From: Solanum dulcamara
Lineage: Eukaryota > Streptophyta > Magnoliopsida > Solanales > Solanaceae
Reading direction: 5' to 3'
DNA length: 64,000 bases
Assembly (NCBI RefSeq): GCF_947179165.1
Contig: NC_077245.1
Location: forward strand, 16,028,740-16,092,739
Below are positions 11,675-23,639 of the stretch, one piece after another. The notes beneath the pieces were generated by a model that did no database searches, was not told the DNA's origin, and saw nothing but the letters and a program-made list of their open reading frames with translations. Both the position numbers and the translations under genes were made by a program. Numbering within the stretch: the stretch's first letter is position 1; each line of letters starts with the position of its first letter.

Positions 11675-14600
11675 TCAAAGGTAGAAGTAAGGAATATTAC
11701 CTTGAATATCGTCATCAGAAGGCATAAATAGATGAGGATAGTTAGCCTTCATATCTTCTTCAGCTTCCCATGTAGCCTCTTCAACAAATTGATTTCACCA
11801 TAGGACTTTGACAGATGTCATTTCCTTAGTTCTTAATTTGCGAACCTGACGATCAAGAATTTAAACTGGAATCTCTTCATAACTCAAACTCTCTTTCACC
11901 CCAATGCTCTCAGCTGGGACAAGAAGTGAAGGATCTCCCAAACACTTCTTAAGCATAGAGATGTGAAACACGGGATGAATAGCAGCTAATTCTGGAGGCA
12001 ACTCCAATTCATAGGCTACGTTACCTACCCTCCTGATAATCTGATAAGGACCAATGTAGCGGGGACTAAGCTTCCCTTTCTTTCCAAATCTCATCACACC
12101 CTTCATGGGTGAAACTTTCAAGTATACCCAATCGTACACTTCGAACTCCAAATCTCTTCTTCTAACATTAGTATAGGATTTCTGGCGACTTTGAGCAGTC
12201 CTCAACCTCTCTTGTATGGTTTTCACCTTCTCCATAGCTTGGTGAACCAAGTCTGGTCCAATCAACTTAGCTTCACCAACTTCAAACCAACCAATTGGTG
12301 ATCTACATCTCCTCCCATACAGAGCTTCATAAGGAGCCATTTGAATACTCGAATGGAAACTATTATTGTATGCAAACTCAATAAGAGGTAAATGATCATC
12401 CCAATTACCTTTGAAGTCAATGACACAGTCTCTTAACATATCCTCCAAAGTCTGTATCGTACGCTCTGCCTGGCCATCTATTTGCGGATGAAAAGCAGTA
12501 CTAAGGTTCACTCTTGAACCCAAGCCCTTCTGAAATGACTTCCAAAACTGAGCAGTAAATTGAGCTCCCCTATCAGAGATGATAGACAAAGGAACTCCAT
12601 GCAGTCTAACAATCTCTCTAAGATACAGTTTGGTATAATCCTCTGCAGTGTTCGTAGTCTTAACCGGCAAGAAATGGGCCGATTTAGTCATCCTATCCAC
12701 AATCACCCAAATAGAGTCATGTTATTTGCGGGTTTGTGGTAAACCGGTAATGAAGTCCATATTGATCATTTCCCACTTCCATTTCGGGATCTCTATATTT
12801 TGAGCCACTCCACAAGGCCTTTGGTGCTTAACTTTAACTTGTTGGCAATTAGGGCACTTGGACACAAACTCTGCTATATCTTTCTTCATTCCACTCCACC
12901 AGTATACTTCTCTCAAGTCATGATACATCTTTGTTGAACCTGGATGGATGGAATACTTAGAATTATGGGCTTCTTTCATGATTCTCTCCCTAATACCATC
13001 AACACTTGGAACACATAATCTTTCTTGATATCTCAACACTCTATCTCCCCCTTTGGTAAAAGCCATTACCTTCTGCTTATGAACCTCATCCTTCAGTTGA
13101 AGAAGAATGGGATCCTGATCTTGATTTTCTTTCACCTCTGCAACTAGAGATGATTCAGCTCTATTTCGTACTATTGTACCACCCTCACTAGAGTCAATAA
13201 GTTGAACTCCTAAACGCGCAAGTCTATGCACTTCTTTTGCCAACTCCTTCTTTTCCTCTTCCATATGAGTTTTACTCCCCATATATAACCTGCTAAAAGC
13301 ATCAGCAACTACATTTGCTTTACCTGGGTGGTAGAGAATGCTCATGTCATAATCCTTGAGCAACTCTAGCCATCTCCTTTGCCTCAAATTTAGCTCCTTC
13401 TGGCTGAATACATACTGTAAGCTCTTATGGTATGTGAACACATCCACATGTACACCATAAAGATAGTGATGCCAAATCTTAAGAGCAAATACCACAGCTG
13501 CCAACTCAAGGTCATGAGTGGGGTAGTTCCTCTCATGAGTCTTAAGCTGCCTGGAGGCATAGGCAATGACCTTACCTTTCTGCATCAATACACATCCCAA
13601 CCCAACTCTTGAAGCATCACAATAGATTACAAAACCATCTGTTCCTTCGGGTAGGGATAGTACTGGAGCATTAGTCAATCTAGCTTTCAACTCTTGAAAA
13701 CTTTTCTCACAACCATCAGACCATTGAAACTTAGCCTTCTTCTGAGTCAGCTTAGTCAATGGTGAGGATATGGATGAAAATCCCTCAACAAATCTCCTGT
13801 AGTAACTAGCCAAACCTAAGAAACTCCTTATGTCGGTTGGAGAGGTGGGTCGGGGCCAGTTCTTAACTGCCTCAATCTTTTGAGTATCAACTTGGATTCC
13901 ATCCCCAAATATAATATGACCTAGGAATGCTACAGACTCAAGCCAAAACTCACACTTTGAAAACTTAGCATACAACTCCTTCTCCTTAAGAGTTTGAAGG
14001 ACAATCCTAAGGTGATTAGCATGCTCACTCTTACTTCTAGAGTAGACCAAAATTTCATCGATGAAGACAATTACAAACGTATTCAGGTATGGCTTGAATA
14101 CTCGGTTCATGAGGTCCATAAAAGCTGCTGGAGCATTTTTCAATCCAAAGGACATAACAAGAAACTCAAAATGACCTTAGCGGGTTCGAAAAGCCGTGTT
14201 CGGGATGTCACATTCTCTCACTTTCAACTGGTGATAGCCTGATCTGAGCTCTATCTTAGAGAAACATATGGCACCCTGAAGTTGGTCAAATAAATCATCT
14301 ATTCTGGGGAGAGGGTACTTGTTTTTAATGGTGACCTTGTTTAGTTGTCGGTAATCAATGCACATTCTAAGTGACCCATCTTTCTTTCGCACGAATAGGA
14401 CAAGAGCGCCCTAGGGTGAGACACTTGGCCTAATAAACCCCTTATCTAGGAGGTCTTTCAGTTGTTCTTTCAACTCTTTCAACTCAGCAGGAGCCATCCT
14501 ATAAGGAGGAATGGAGATAGGTTGTGTATCAGGAAGGACATCAATACCAAAGTCTATCTCTCTATCAGGAGGGATTCCGGGTAGATCCTCAGGAAAGACT

Positions 14601-15133
14601 TCAGGAAACTCATTCACAATGGGAACTGACTCAAGAGATGGAGTCTGATCATTAATATTTTTGACTCAAACTATATGATATATACATCCCTTAGAGATTA
14701 ATTTTCTGGCCTTAAGGTAGGAAATAAATTTACCCCTAGGCACTACAGAATTCCCCTTCCACTCTAAGATAGGCTCGTTTGGAAATTGAAACTTGACAAT
14801 TCGGGTCCTACAATCAACTGAAGCATAACAAGAATAAAGCCAGTCCATGCCAAGAATCACATCAAAATCAACCATGTCCAACTCAACTAAGTCAACCATG
14901 GTATCCCTATGATAGATTGACACAGTACAATTTCTATAGACCCTCTCAGCTAAGATAGACTCACCAATAGGAGTAGACATGGTGAAAGGCTCAAGAAGAC
15001 ACTCAGGAAGGATCTCAAATTTACTAGCCAAGTAAGGAGTCACAAAAGATAATGTAGCACCCGGATCAAGTAATGCATACACATCAAAAGAAAGGACTCG
15101 GAGCATACCAGTAACAACATCGGGTGCATTTTC
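11675..15133 (-). pseudogene. Family-A pol (right unit), with several stops
   Basis: The order is protease, RT, RNase H, integrase, chromodomain. Premature stops lie after protease (14666-14668), before the RT core (about 14411-14413), in RT (14177-14179), between the integrase zinc domain and core (12722-12724) and at the start of the chromodomain (11861-11863), with another inside the chromodomain. RT motif A reads [12 protein letters not shown] and the FIDD motif reads FIDE, so two catalytic Asp are Glu. The RNase H block TDHKSLQY reads TYHKSLQY. The integrase HHCC residues, the SIISDRGAQF Asp and the Glu in GQAERTIQ are present. The C-terminus carries a chromodomain-like block (ILDRQVRKLRTKE...TWEAEEDM). 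I see no frameshifts, only substitutions. Inactive. Confidence 0.93.
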
Positions 15134-16402
15134 TTAGTCTTGGCGACTACCCATAGCATACAGACGGTTGGTTCCCCCACCTGCACTTGAAGCTGCACCT
15201 CTATGATTACCTCTATTCTGTGGAGCTGCAGAAGAAAACTGAGCTCTACTACTTCCATCTCCCTGCCTTTTTGAAGGACACTCATTCTGGAAGTGACCTG
15301 TCTTTCCACATCCGTAGCAAGCATTGGTGCCCACACGACACTCTCCCAAATGGAGCCTCCCACATCTAGCACATGGTGGTTTTCCTCTAGAACCTTGAGC
15401 CATACTTAATTGGGACTAAGAACCTTGAGATCGAAAGTTTTGGTGACTTAGTGATCTCTGATCATACCTGGTATTAGGTGTAAAAGCATTTGTTGGGGAA
15501 GGTGCATAATTGGAAGATCTTTTCTGAAAGAAAGACTTGTTACCCTTCCCTTGCTTCTGCTCATTCTCATGCCCAACAGACTTAGCCTTCTTGCTTAGGT
15601 GTTCCTCTCGGTCCTTTTTCTTGTCATCCTCAACCTGCTGAGCATATACCATCAATCTAGAAAAATCCATGTCAGAAATCATTAGCATTGCCTTACATTC
15701 TTTCTTTACATGTTTGCCTAGGCCAGAGACGAACTTCCTCATCTTAGACCTCATATGAGGAATCATTTCTGGGGCATATTTGGACAATTGGATAAACTTC
15801 AAACTATACTCTTTCACAGTCATACTCTCTTGCTTGAGGTTCACAAACTCATCAATTTTTGCTTCACGTAGCTCTTGGGGAAAGAAGTTATCAGGAAATG
15901 TTCTTTCAAACTCATCCCAAAGGGCAGGCTCTGCATGCTCACCTCTACTTTCTTCCCACTGGTCATACCAGACATTTGCCACATCCTTGAGTTGATAAGA
16001 AACCAACTCAACCCCCTCAATCTCTGTAGCATGCATCGCTTTTAGTATCTTCAACATCTCATCAATGAAATTTTGGGGGTCTTCATCAACGTTGGAACCC
16101 GTGAAGACCGGCGGATTCATTCTTAGAAAATCTCTGATCCTCGTGGCAGCAGACGGCTCTTGATAACTAGAGCTAGGAGTTGGTGAACTTTGGCTACTAT
16201 TTCGAGCAGCCACCAACTGGTTGAGCATAGCAATCGCTCCTCGAAAATCTTCCTCAGAAGTAGGAGTGGTCTGAATAGTAGGTACTTGGGGTACCTCAGT
16301 AGACCTTGCAGGTCGGACCCTAGTTCTCCGTGGAGGCATTAATGACTGTGGAACCTCAGTACTGGCAGTGTTCCTCTGACTAGCTGAACGATTAGGAGGC
16401 AT
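15134..16402 (-). pseudogene. Family-A gag (right unit), with internal stop
   Basis: Nearly identical to the left-unit gag. It starts at the MPP codon (16400-16402) and runs through the capsid domain. CAG to TAG at 15416-15418 stops it just before the zinc motifs. Reading resumes in frame through both zinc motifs and ends at 15134-15136 at the TAA shared with the left unit. Confidence 0.92.
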
Positions 16403-16603
16403 GTCTGAAACGTGTAAACGCACGAATTAGAAAGAAAGCTTTTATAGAGTTAAACTCTATCGCACGAACTCAGATTATGAAAGAAGTGAAATAATTCCTA
16501 ATGTCCTATAGCTTCCTGATTATAAGTGTGGTGCACGACACACCCATAAACAAGACTCTACTAGACACGGCTTCATAGACACTCTAGGACTCTTGAACTC
16601 TGT
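16403..16603 (-). other. Family-A 5' leader
   Basis: About 200 bp between the primer site and the gag start. The equivalent leaders are 9172-9372 and 29435-29635. I see no conserved open frame. It would be the untranslated leader, probably including packaging signals, though none can be pointed to. Confidence 0.6.
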
Positions 16604-16615
16604 GCTCTGATACCA
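16604..16615 (-). other. Primer-binding site (tRNA-iMet), right unit
   Basis: TGGTATCAGAGC on the minus strand, four bases from the LTR that begins at 16620. Confidence 0.93.
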
Positions 16616-16619
16616 AGTT

Positions 16620-18776
16620 TGTCACGCCCCGAGAGGGTACCCTAGGCGTGGCCGGCACTCAGACACCATTTCTGGCTTCCGAGAGAACCACTTGGTCTTA
16701 TTTCTTATTTATTCATCAGCGGAAGACTTAAGAATACTAATGTGGGCTAGTCATAATCAAAGGAAAAATACATAATTTTTATAAGAAGTAGTTTCTAAGG
16801 AGAACTACTCTAATTACATTATCAGACTCTGTCTATGAAGCCTCTAATACTCTTAGATGGTGCCAACGACATATCCATGGCTACCTCAAAAGAAACATCA
16901 CACTCAACAATAAAAAAAAGGATAAGAATTTCCTTCAAATACAAGAAGGACTCACCAAATAGCTGAAAAGAAATGATCTTCAACGATGTGCCTGTTGAGG
17001 ATCTCTAACACCTGTATCTGCATCATAAAACGATGCAGGTCGAATGACGTCAGTACATGGAATGTACGAGTATGTAAAATGGCAGGAAGGTAAGGACAAA
17101 TATCAAGAAAACTCCTCTCAAGAAAACTCAGCTCAGAACTCAACATCATCTCAACATGAATATGTAATGCAAGTTTAAAATATAATAATAAAAATAATAG
17201 TAATAAGAAATGCTTACTCAGTTGGGAGTTTCTCTAACCGACAACCATCACTTATGAACTAGCGATGATACAACGAAGCGATGTCGTTGCCACATCCATC
17301 CAATACCTTGCCAGGGTAAAGGACATCACCATCTTGGATCCATTCATCAAAGTCCACTTTTTGGGACTTAAGAGGCATAGCCTCCATCCTACGCTGGCTA
17401 CGTAGTTCTGGGGTTTGAGTCAATTAAACTCTTACCCAACTCGGTGCTCAATACTACTCCCAAAATATGTGCTCATAATAAACTCATCATCTAGTCTCAT
17501 TGGACTTTAATTTAAATCATCAAACTTATCTCATTTCATGTTCATCAATCATTATACTTCCAAAAACATCATTTACATCTCATCAAAACATCTTGCTCAA
17601 AATATCATTTTCTCAAATTCATTCAAATTCAACTCTTTTGCTCTTTCAAAACTCAATAAAATACATATATAGTATTAATTCATATAACTCTCTTTTTATC
17701 AATAAAAATAATAAAAAGCCAACATCTTTACTCAAAACATGTATAAAAATATTCATGAACATCAAATCAATTAGGATTCATGGGAAAGTAGCCATGAACA
17801 ATAATTCCAATAATATGAGAGATAACAATAATAATAATATTAATGCATAAATATATCTAACTCAATAGAAGAAGAATTAATTCATTTAGAATTCAAAATT
17901 TGGATAAAACTCAACTATAACTCAATTATAATGAATTTAAATATTGGGCGCATGGACGAACTCAATCCGATGCTAAGAAAGCCTTACATACCTTAAATCC
18001 GAAGATTTACTCCGAATTGGAACACTCTTGGATCCCTAGCCTTTTCTTCTCGCCGGAGCGTTTTGTGTACTACCCGGAGTATAAGAATAAACGGAGTAGT
18101 ATTTTTATACTACTAAAACTAAAACTATATTTGAGAAGAAGTATATAGAGAGAAGAAATGCTTAAGAAAGTTTGATGAATAAAATGAGGAAATAAGGTGG
18201 GTATTTATAGGTGGGAAAGAGGGACCTAACAATAAATAAAATAATTATAAAGAAAAATCTAAAAATTTAATGGAATATATTGATGTCATGGATGATGTTA
18301 AATGGAGGACAATTTATGTCATGCATGATGTCAAATGCATCTAGATGTTTCCATGGTAGGTAAGATGAGTTCTTTTTAACAGAATACTCTTTTTCGAAGC
18401 TACGTTTGAATAAGATAAATTCCTTATTAGGATTTGGTTTCTTCATAAGAATTGTAGATATGGAAGTCTAGTTTCATATAGTTCAAGAATCAATCAATTT
18501 GGAGCAACCTACAGTGAGATATGAATTTTCTTCTATCAACACTCAATTCCGTCACAGCACTATATCTTGCAAAGATTAATTTATTTGACCTACGTATACT
18601 CCGAATTTGAAGTTATGTTCTTAATGAAAGTTGTAGGTAAGGAAGTTGTGATTACCCAGAAATTTGAATCACCTAATTTGGACCAACCTATGAAAAGTTA
18701 TGCCCAAAATACAGAGGCTGTATTATTTTCGTCGAGAATTGAAATACCGACATACAACATTTTAGGGGTTGTTACA
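16620..18776 (-). repeat. Family-A right LTR, complete
   Basis: A 2157-bp LTR that is the 5' LTR of the right unit. It ends TTACA at 18776 and is followed directly by the GCATC target duplication. TATA box at 18202-18209 and TGACGTCA at 17045-17052. It differs from the middle LTR only by scattered changes. Confidence 0.95.
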
Positions 18777-18781
18777 GCATC

Positions 18782-20300
18782 ACAAGCATACCTCTAAACA
18801 TAAAGTGAAGTAATTGAGAATTGGCTCAAGGGATGAATATCTTAGGATTGACGCCTTACCCCAAATATGCCACTCTAGCTCACATGTAATTTATACTATA
18901 TAGTATCTAATATAACTCAGTCAAAGTGAAACATTGTAGCCTACCTCAAATCCGATCACGCGCGTTCTAAATATATTAATTTGAATCTTTTCACTTACGA
19001 ATACCTTCAATTGTTGACACTGTAATAAAATATTGATCACGACATCAATACAAACATTTTAACACTAAAATCACATTAATCAAAGACGGACCAAAAATTG
19101 AATCTATAACGAAATTGTGGAACCCGCATCAGGAATCTAAAAATTGACTTTGTGAAAAGATTCATTTTACCTCCCCAAACTTGTTTCCTAAAACGAAACA
19201 CAATTCGGAGCTCAGAAAATCAATCCATGCATTTCACTCACCATTAAAGCTAAAAAAAAAAGAAGAAGAGATGTCCTCTAACAGTCCCGATCACCCTAAG
19301 CATAGCCACACCAATTTTGAGCAACCCAGCCTTTGAATCATCCAAAAAAGAGCTAAAATGAGAGAGAAATTGCATTTAGAAAAGAGGGTTGAATGCTGAT
19401 TGTTGGCTTAAAATAAAGTAAGAATTGGTCGCTAAAGTGACTTCTGGTCGCTAAAAGTCTGCATCAGATATTAGCTATTTTTCTATTTTTTTCAAAGTCC
19501 CCGCAGTATCCTCAAGATTCATTCGGTACCCGATAAAATAAACCAGATATACTATCCACTAAAATCAACATTCCGGACTCAACAAAATTATTGAATTTCT
19601 GAAAAAAATTATTATGACAGAAATACCCCTTCGGGACTCATTAGGCCTAAACTCAACTTGTCCCCTAAACTCCTAGAATCAAAAGGAAGATCTCATGATC
19701 CAAACGAATGGTCTTTCTAGACCAAATTCAACATTCCGAAGCTATTGACTCTGACGAAATTGCCATATGACAACTAATTCTTCAAATTTGACCAAAGTCA
19801 ACTCTAGGCCTTTAAGGATTCCAAACCCTCGTCTAAGTGCTCAAACTCACACCGGAAGCCTTAAGACCCAGACTAAAGGTCTTTCTAGACCAAACCCGAC
19901 ATTCTGGAGTTAACCGCGTTAAAGAAATTTTAATTTGAGCCTGTTTTTCCAAAATGTTGACCACAGTAAACTTAGGCCAAAGTAAAAAGGCCTAACGGCA
20001 AAAATTCACACCGAAAGCCTCGGGGTCAGAGCCTATTATGCCACTATCCTAAATTGACTCTTCCGGAGCTGATTAGACCGTCACAACTCCATTCTGAGGC
20101 CATTTTCCTAGAATTTTGACCTAAGTCAACCATTTAGACTCTAAGAGCTCCAAAACACAAAAACTGGCATAAAACCCAAGCGAACGATCAGGCGACCAAA
20201 CTGTCGGCCCCAACAAATTATAAATTACTTGGAGTCACTACAGGAAAGTTGTGAACTCTGAAAAGATAGGAATACAGAAGAAATGACCTGAAAGGTCATA
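18782..20300. repeat. Unassigned repeat-like non-coding block, copy 1
   Basis: Shared with 57850-59170. It contains loosely repeated paragraphs built around GGTCTTTCTAGACCAAA and CAACATTCCG (about 19720-20110). This suggests an old LTR or other repeat. There is no coding sequence I can support. Bases of about 19907-20113 are absent from copy 2. Confidence 0.45.
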
Positions 20301-21132
20301 ACACCACACAAGATAGGTAACTCGCACTAAGCAAATCGGGTGCAATGAGCTGTATATGCCATTTTGAACGTAAAATAAATAGCTGGTAGAACAATTTCAG
20401 ACATTATTTCTTTCATCTCAGGGCTTTTTATGTTAAGAATTTAATGTAGTTTTTTTAATTGATGGTTAATTTTAGAACAAAAATATCTAATTACGCTTGT
20501 GTTGGTATATATGCAGATTGCTTTATCTCCAAATTTGTCCATCTCTCTATGTTACTATTCTAGCGTGCATATAACTATGTTATTATTGAGATTTTAAATT
20601 ATTTTATTACTACAATAGATAAAAACGCCCTGATGGTTTTAAAATTTGTTCCTCATTTATTTAACTTACTCTGTGATTTATAAGTGATTAGGAGAGAAGT
20701 AAATTACCAAATTGGTCTTTGATCTTTGCAAGTTGTACCAGCCTTATTATAATATGTAATGTCTGTGTGTGCCGCAATTTTTTGTATTTATTCCAATAAA
20801 CGGTTATGCTTTTTAGTGAATAATTCGCAAAAAATGATTTTTTTTATATGAACCATCGATCGGTATACAATGAAGAGATCAAAAAAGAAAAGTAACAAAC
20901 AAAAACGAATTAAGATTCATGTTACAACATCCTTGAAAAAAATATCAACTTGCAAATTTAATCACCCTCGTAGAAATACAAAATACTATAAATTTAACTT
21001 ATATACATCAACACATTGCTGTAAAGAATAGTATAAAAATTCTAGTTAAACTTGTGAAATACATTTGAATCAAAGAAATACGTTTATTCAATATTAGCAC
21101 AAGGTAAGGCAACTGAAAGTAAATTTCATCAA
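20301..21132. other. AT-rich intergenic DNA 3' of small gene 1
   Basis: No gene, repeat or terminator that I can support. The near-identical sequence in copy 2 is about 59170-59994. Confidence 0.5.
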
Positions 21133-21294
21133 TTAAACGGAAGGGTTGATCTTTTTCTTATCATTCTTGAAGGTGGAGGTGGTAGCTTTCACTATCTTTT
21201 CAACAGCCATTGCCTTCACTGACTTCTTATCCTTCTTTGGAAACACACTACCATTCTTTGATGTGCCTTCTTTTCCCTTTCCATTATTCTCCAT
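21133..21294 (-). CDS. Small lysine-rich protein, gene 1 (53 aa)
   Basis: A 53-residue protein of unknown function that I do not recognise. It starts MENNGKGKEGTSKNGSVFPK and ends KKKINPSV. Fourteen of 53 residues are Lys against five acidic ones, so it is strongly basic. It has no signal peptide, membrane segment or Cys. The start has G at -3 and +4. A TATAAATA box lies at 21483-21490, which would give a leader of about 160 nt. Gene 2, 2 kb away on the same strand, keeps residues 13-34 unchanged, and the base changes there and at residues 41, 49 and 51 are silent, which argues for selection on the protein. The copy-2 paralogue (59995-60156) is identical in protein. Longer open frames on this strand overlap it in another frame and are not conserved between paralogues. 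Function unknown. Confidence 0.72.
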   Translation of the reverse strand: MENNGKGKEGTSKNGSVFPKKDKKSVKAMAVEKIVKATTSTFKNDKKKINPSV

Positions 21295-21482
21295 CTCTTT
21301 GTTGAGAATATAACTAAGTAAATAAAATTGTGCTCTCTATAACAACTTAAACTTTTAGATGAGATGGTCACACGATACTTCAAATAATCTCTTCTCTTAG
21401 ATGACTTATGAATATGAGGAAGTGGAATTAATATATATTGTTGCTTTAACTTGTGATCTTTTGAGGAGTTCATACGTTGAGG

Positions 21483-21490
21483 TATTTATA
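21483..21490 (-). promoter_or_regulatory. TATA box, small gene 1
   Basis: TATAAATA on the minus strand in the context CTATAAATACCTCAA, 189 bp upstream of the start codon. The same context recurs upstream of gene 2 (23472-23479) and the copy-2 gene (60343-60350). Confidence 0.6.
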
Positions 21491-21499
21491 GGAGTTTTG

Positions 21500-23197
21500 A
21501 GGCTTTTGTTTATGGTCGTGAATGTTTTCATGCATCTCTGGTTGAATTTCTGAGTAATTAGCTCATGTAAGATTAAATGAAGATTGTTGATTATTTCTTG
21601 CATGGAATACGTGTTTGTGTGTGTTAGTAAAAATTGAAATTATATTACTCCTACTTAGTTTGTCATTTGCATATATGGGGTGTATGTGTTGGATGGGAAT
21701 GAGTTTTGTGGGTTTGTGTGTGGGTGTGCGGATTGATTAGGATGACTCCTACATAATTTTGGTTTTTTGTATTTATTAATTTCAGTTGACGACCTATGAA
21801 ATTGTTATATACATTTCTTGGAAATGAATGAAGTATTCTGGATTACTCATGATGATAGTTTATTTTCAAAAATATTTAAACCACTACTAAGGTTTTGGAA
21901 GTGGAATTTCATTATATTTAAGCTTTATTTGTTTTCGAACTAATGAATATAAACATTTTAAAATTGTATAAATACATATGTGATGAGTTGCACAAACTTC
22001 TAAACGAGAAAAATACAAGTCTGAACTAATGAATGGTAATGAGTTTATTCGACTGATATTTATCATCATTCCAAAGTACAAACATGTTAAATACTTCTTT
22101 CAAATAATATGAATATTAGAATATCTTTGAACTGATTTGTACTGTCATATAGGACACATATTTTTACTTATTTAACTTTATACAAATTTAAGTATCAACT
22201 TGTATACACTTAAAAGTTGAAGGACATAAATATCAGTTAAGACCAAGTTAAATAAAACATTTATGTATATCTGCGCTTAAAATATATATTTATTGAGGCA
22301 AAAGAAATTCATATGTAAATAATGTAAGATTTAATGATTACACAAATTTGGGAAAAAGAACTAAAATTGTTGATTCAACCTCAACGTTTAATGTCTATAC
22401 ATTAAATTGCTTGAAAAGAATAAGCACTAAAATTCCTTCAAAATGTATCCATTGATCACACGTTGTTTCCATGGCTCACATCTCTTTTGATTTACACATA
22501 TGATGTACTTTTCACTATTGTTCTTTGTGAAATTATAAATATAATTTTGTAAGTAGTGTAATTTATCTCTTAAAAATATCAAACTTCATTAAAATAAAGG
22601 GCAAATATGAAAAAAATTCAAACATTCATCTTGACTTTAAACAATTCAAATATTTTAAACAATGAAAAAAGCTTCAAAAATTCATTTAAGATAGAATAGA
22701 GTGAGTAGATTAAAAGGGCCCTAAGTCAACCAATGTCGAAGTAACAAAGATGATAAGTAGATTTTTTCAGTTTTTTTAAAACAAAAAAATTTGGGGATAC
22801 GGGTTGCTGGGAAGGGGAAGGGGAAATGGGGAGGGTTCAAATAAACAAACAACTGACCTTCTAAAATTCTCCATGGTTTAAATTTAGAAATTAACAACGG
22901 AATATAATGAGCAAACGAAAACGAAGACTCGTGTTACAACTTACAAAATACTTGAAGATAAATTAATAAAGGAAATATCACTCTAATTAAAAAAAAAACT
23001 ACACCATAGTTTATTAATGATTTTAACTTATATATGTCAACAGTATTATAAAGAATCAGCAAATAGTGTAAACATTTTTTACAATATTGGCGATGTATAT
23101 AAGTTAAACCCTCTAAATACATATGTATTACATAAATATTTTATTCAATATATAATATAAGCACAATCATAAAAGCAAGTTCATTATAGTAAGGGGA
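21500..23197. other. AT-rich intergenic DNA between small genes 1 and 2
   Basis: No supported gene. The first 250 bp is the probable upstream region of gene 1 and resembles the region upstream of gene 2, so the gene-duplication unit includes promoter DNA. G-rich GGGAAGGGGAAGGGGAAATGG occurs at about 22809. Short open frames (21887-22081, 22934-23122) have no features of a gene. Confidence 0.5.
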
Positions 23198-23368
23198 CTA
23201 AGAGGTGCCATCACAGGGGTTAATCTTTTTCTTATCATTCTTGAAAGTGGACACCACAGCTTTGCCTATCTTTTCAACAGCCATTGCCTTCACTGACTTC
23301 TTGTCTTTCTTTGGAAACACACTACCATTCTTTGGTTTGCTTTCTTTACCCTTTCCATTACTCTCCAT
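23198..23368 (-). CDS. Small lysine-rich protein, gene 2 (56 aa)
   Basis: Paralogue of gene 1: 56 residues, 15 Lys, same layout. It starts MESNGKGKESKPKNGSVFPK and ends INPCDGTS. Relative to gene 1, changes are at residues 3, 10-12, 35, 38 and 39, and the C-terminus is rewritten and three residues longer. The central NGSVFPKKDKKSVKA block is unchanged. TATAAATA lies at 23472-23479, 104 bp upstream of the start codon, so the leader would be about 75 nt, shorter than in gene 1. A single-exon gene on the same strand as gene 1 suggests tandem duplication. In copy 2 nearly all of it is deleted. Function unknown. Confidence 0.7.
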   Translation of the reverse strand: MESNGKGKESKPKNGSVFPKKDKKSVKAMAVEKIGKAVVSTFKNDKKKINPCDGTS

Positions 23369-23471
23369 TTCTCTTCTCTTAGAATTAATTATATATGAAT
23401 ATGAGGAAGTGTAATGTATTATTGCTTTGTTGCTTTAGCTTGTGATGCTTTGAGGAGTTCATATGTTGAGG

Positions 23472-23479
23472 TATTTATA
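23472..23479 (-). promoter_or_regulatory. TATA box, small gene 2
   Basis: TATAAATA on the minus strand in the same CTATAAATACCTCAA context as gene 1, 104 bp from the start codon. Confidence 0.6.
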
Positions 23480-23639
23480 GGAGTTTTAAGGCCTTTGTTT
23501 ATGGTATTTTTCTGAATGTTTTCATGTAACTTCTTGTTCAATTTCTAAGTTAGCTCATGTAAGTTTTTGAAAACATTGTTTGTCTATTAAATTTTGTGCA
23601 TGGAATGCATTTGTGTGTTTGTGTGTGGTTGGAATTAGT

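Larger units (their letters stand above)
5404..18776 (-). mobile_element. Family-A tandem retrotransposon array (LTR-int-LTR-int-LTR)
   Basis: A 13,373-bp insertion in minus orientation, bounded by TG...CA and by 5-bp target duplications GCACC (5399-5403) and GCATC (18777-18781), which differ by one base. The empty site is present in copy 2 near 57845-57850. From left to right: partial LTR 5404-6870, filler 6871-6885, partial internal region 6886-9388, LTR 9389-11544, full internal region 11545-16619, LTR 16620-18776. Both internal regions share the nonsense codon between gag and protease, so the array looks like a tandem formed by unequal recombination, followed by deletion in the left unit. 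A collapsed or misjoined assembly is the alternative. Confidence 0.9.

Noticed and set aside
21216..21473. An 85-residue open frame overlapping small gene 1
   Set aside because: It is in another frame, its start lies near or upstream of the likely transcript start, and the overlapped frame is not maintained in gene 2, whereas the 53-residue frame is.
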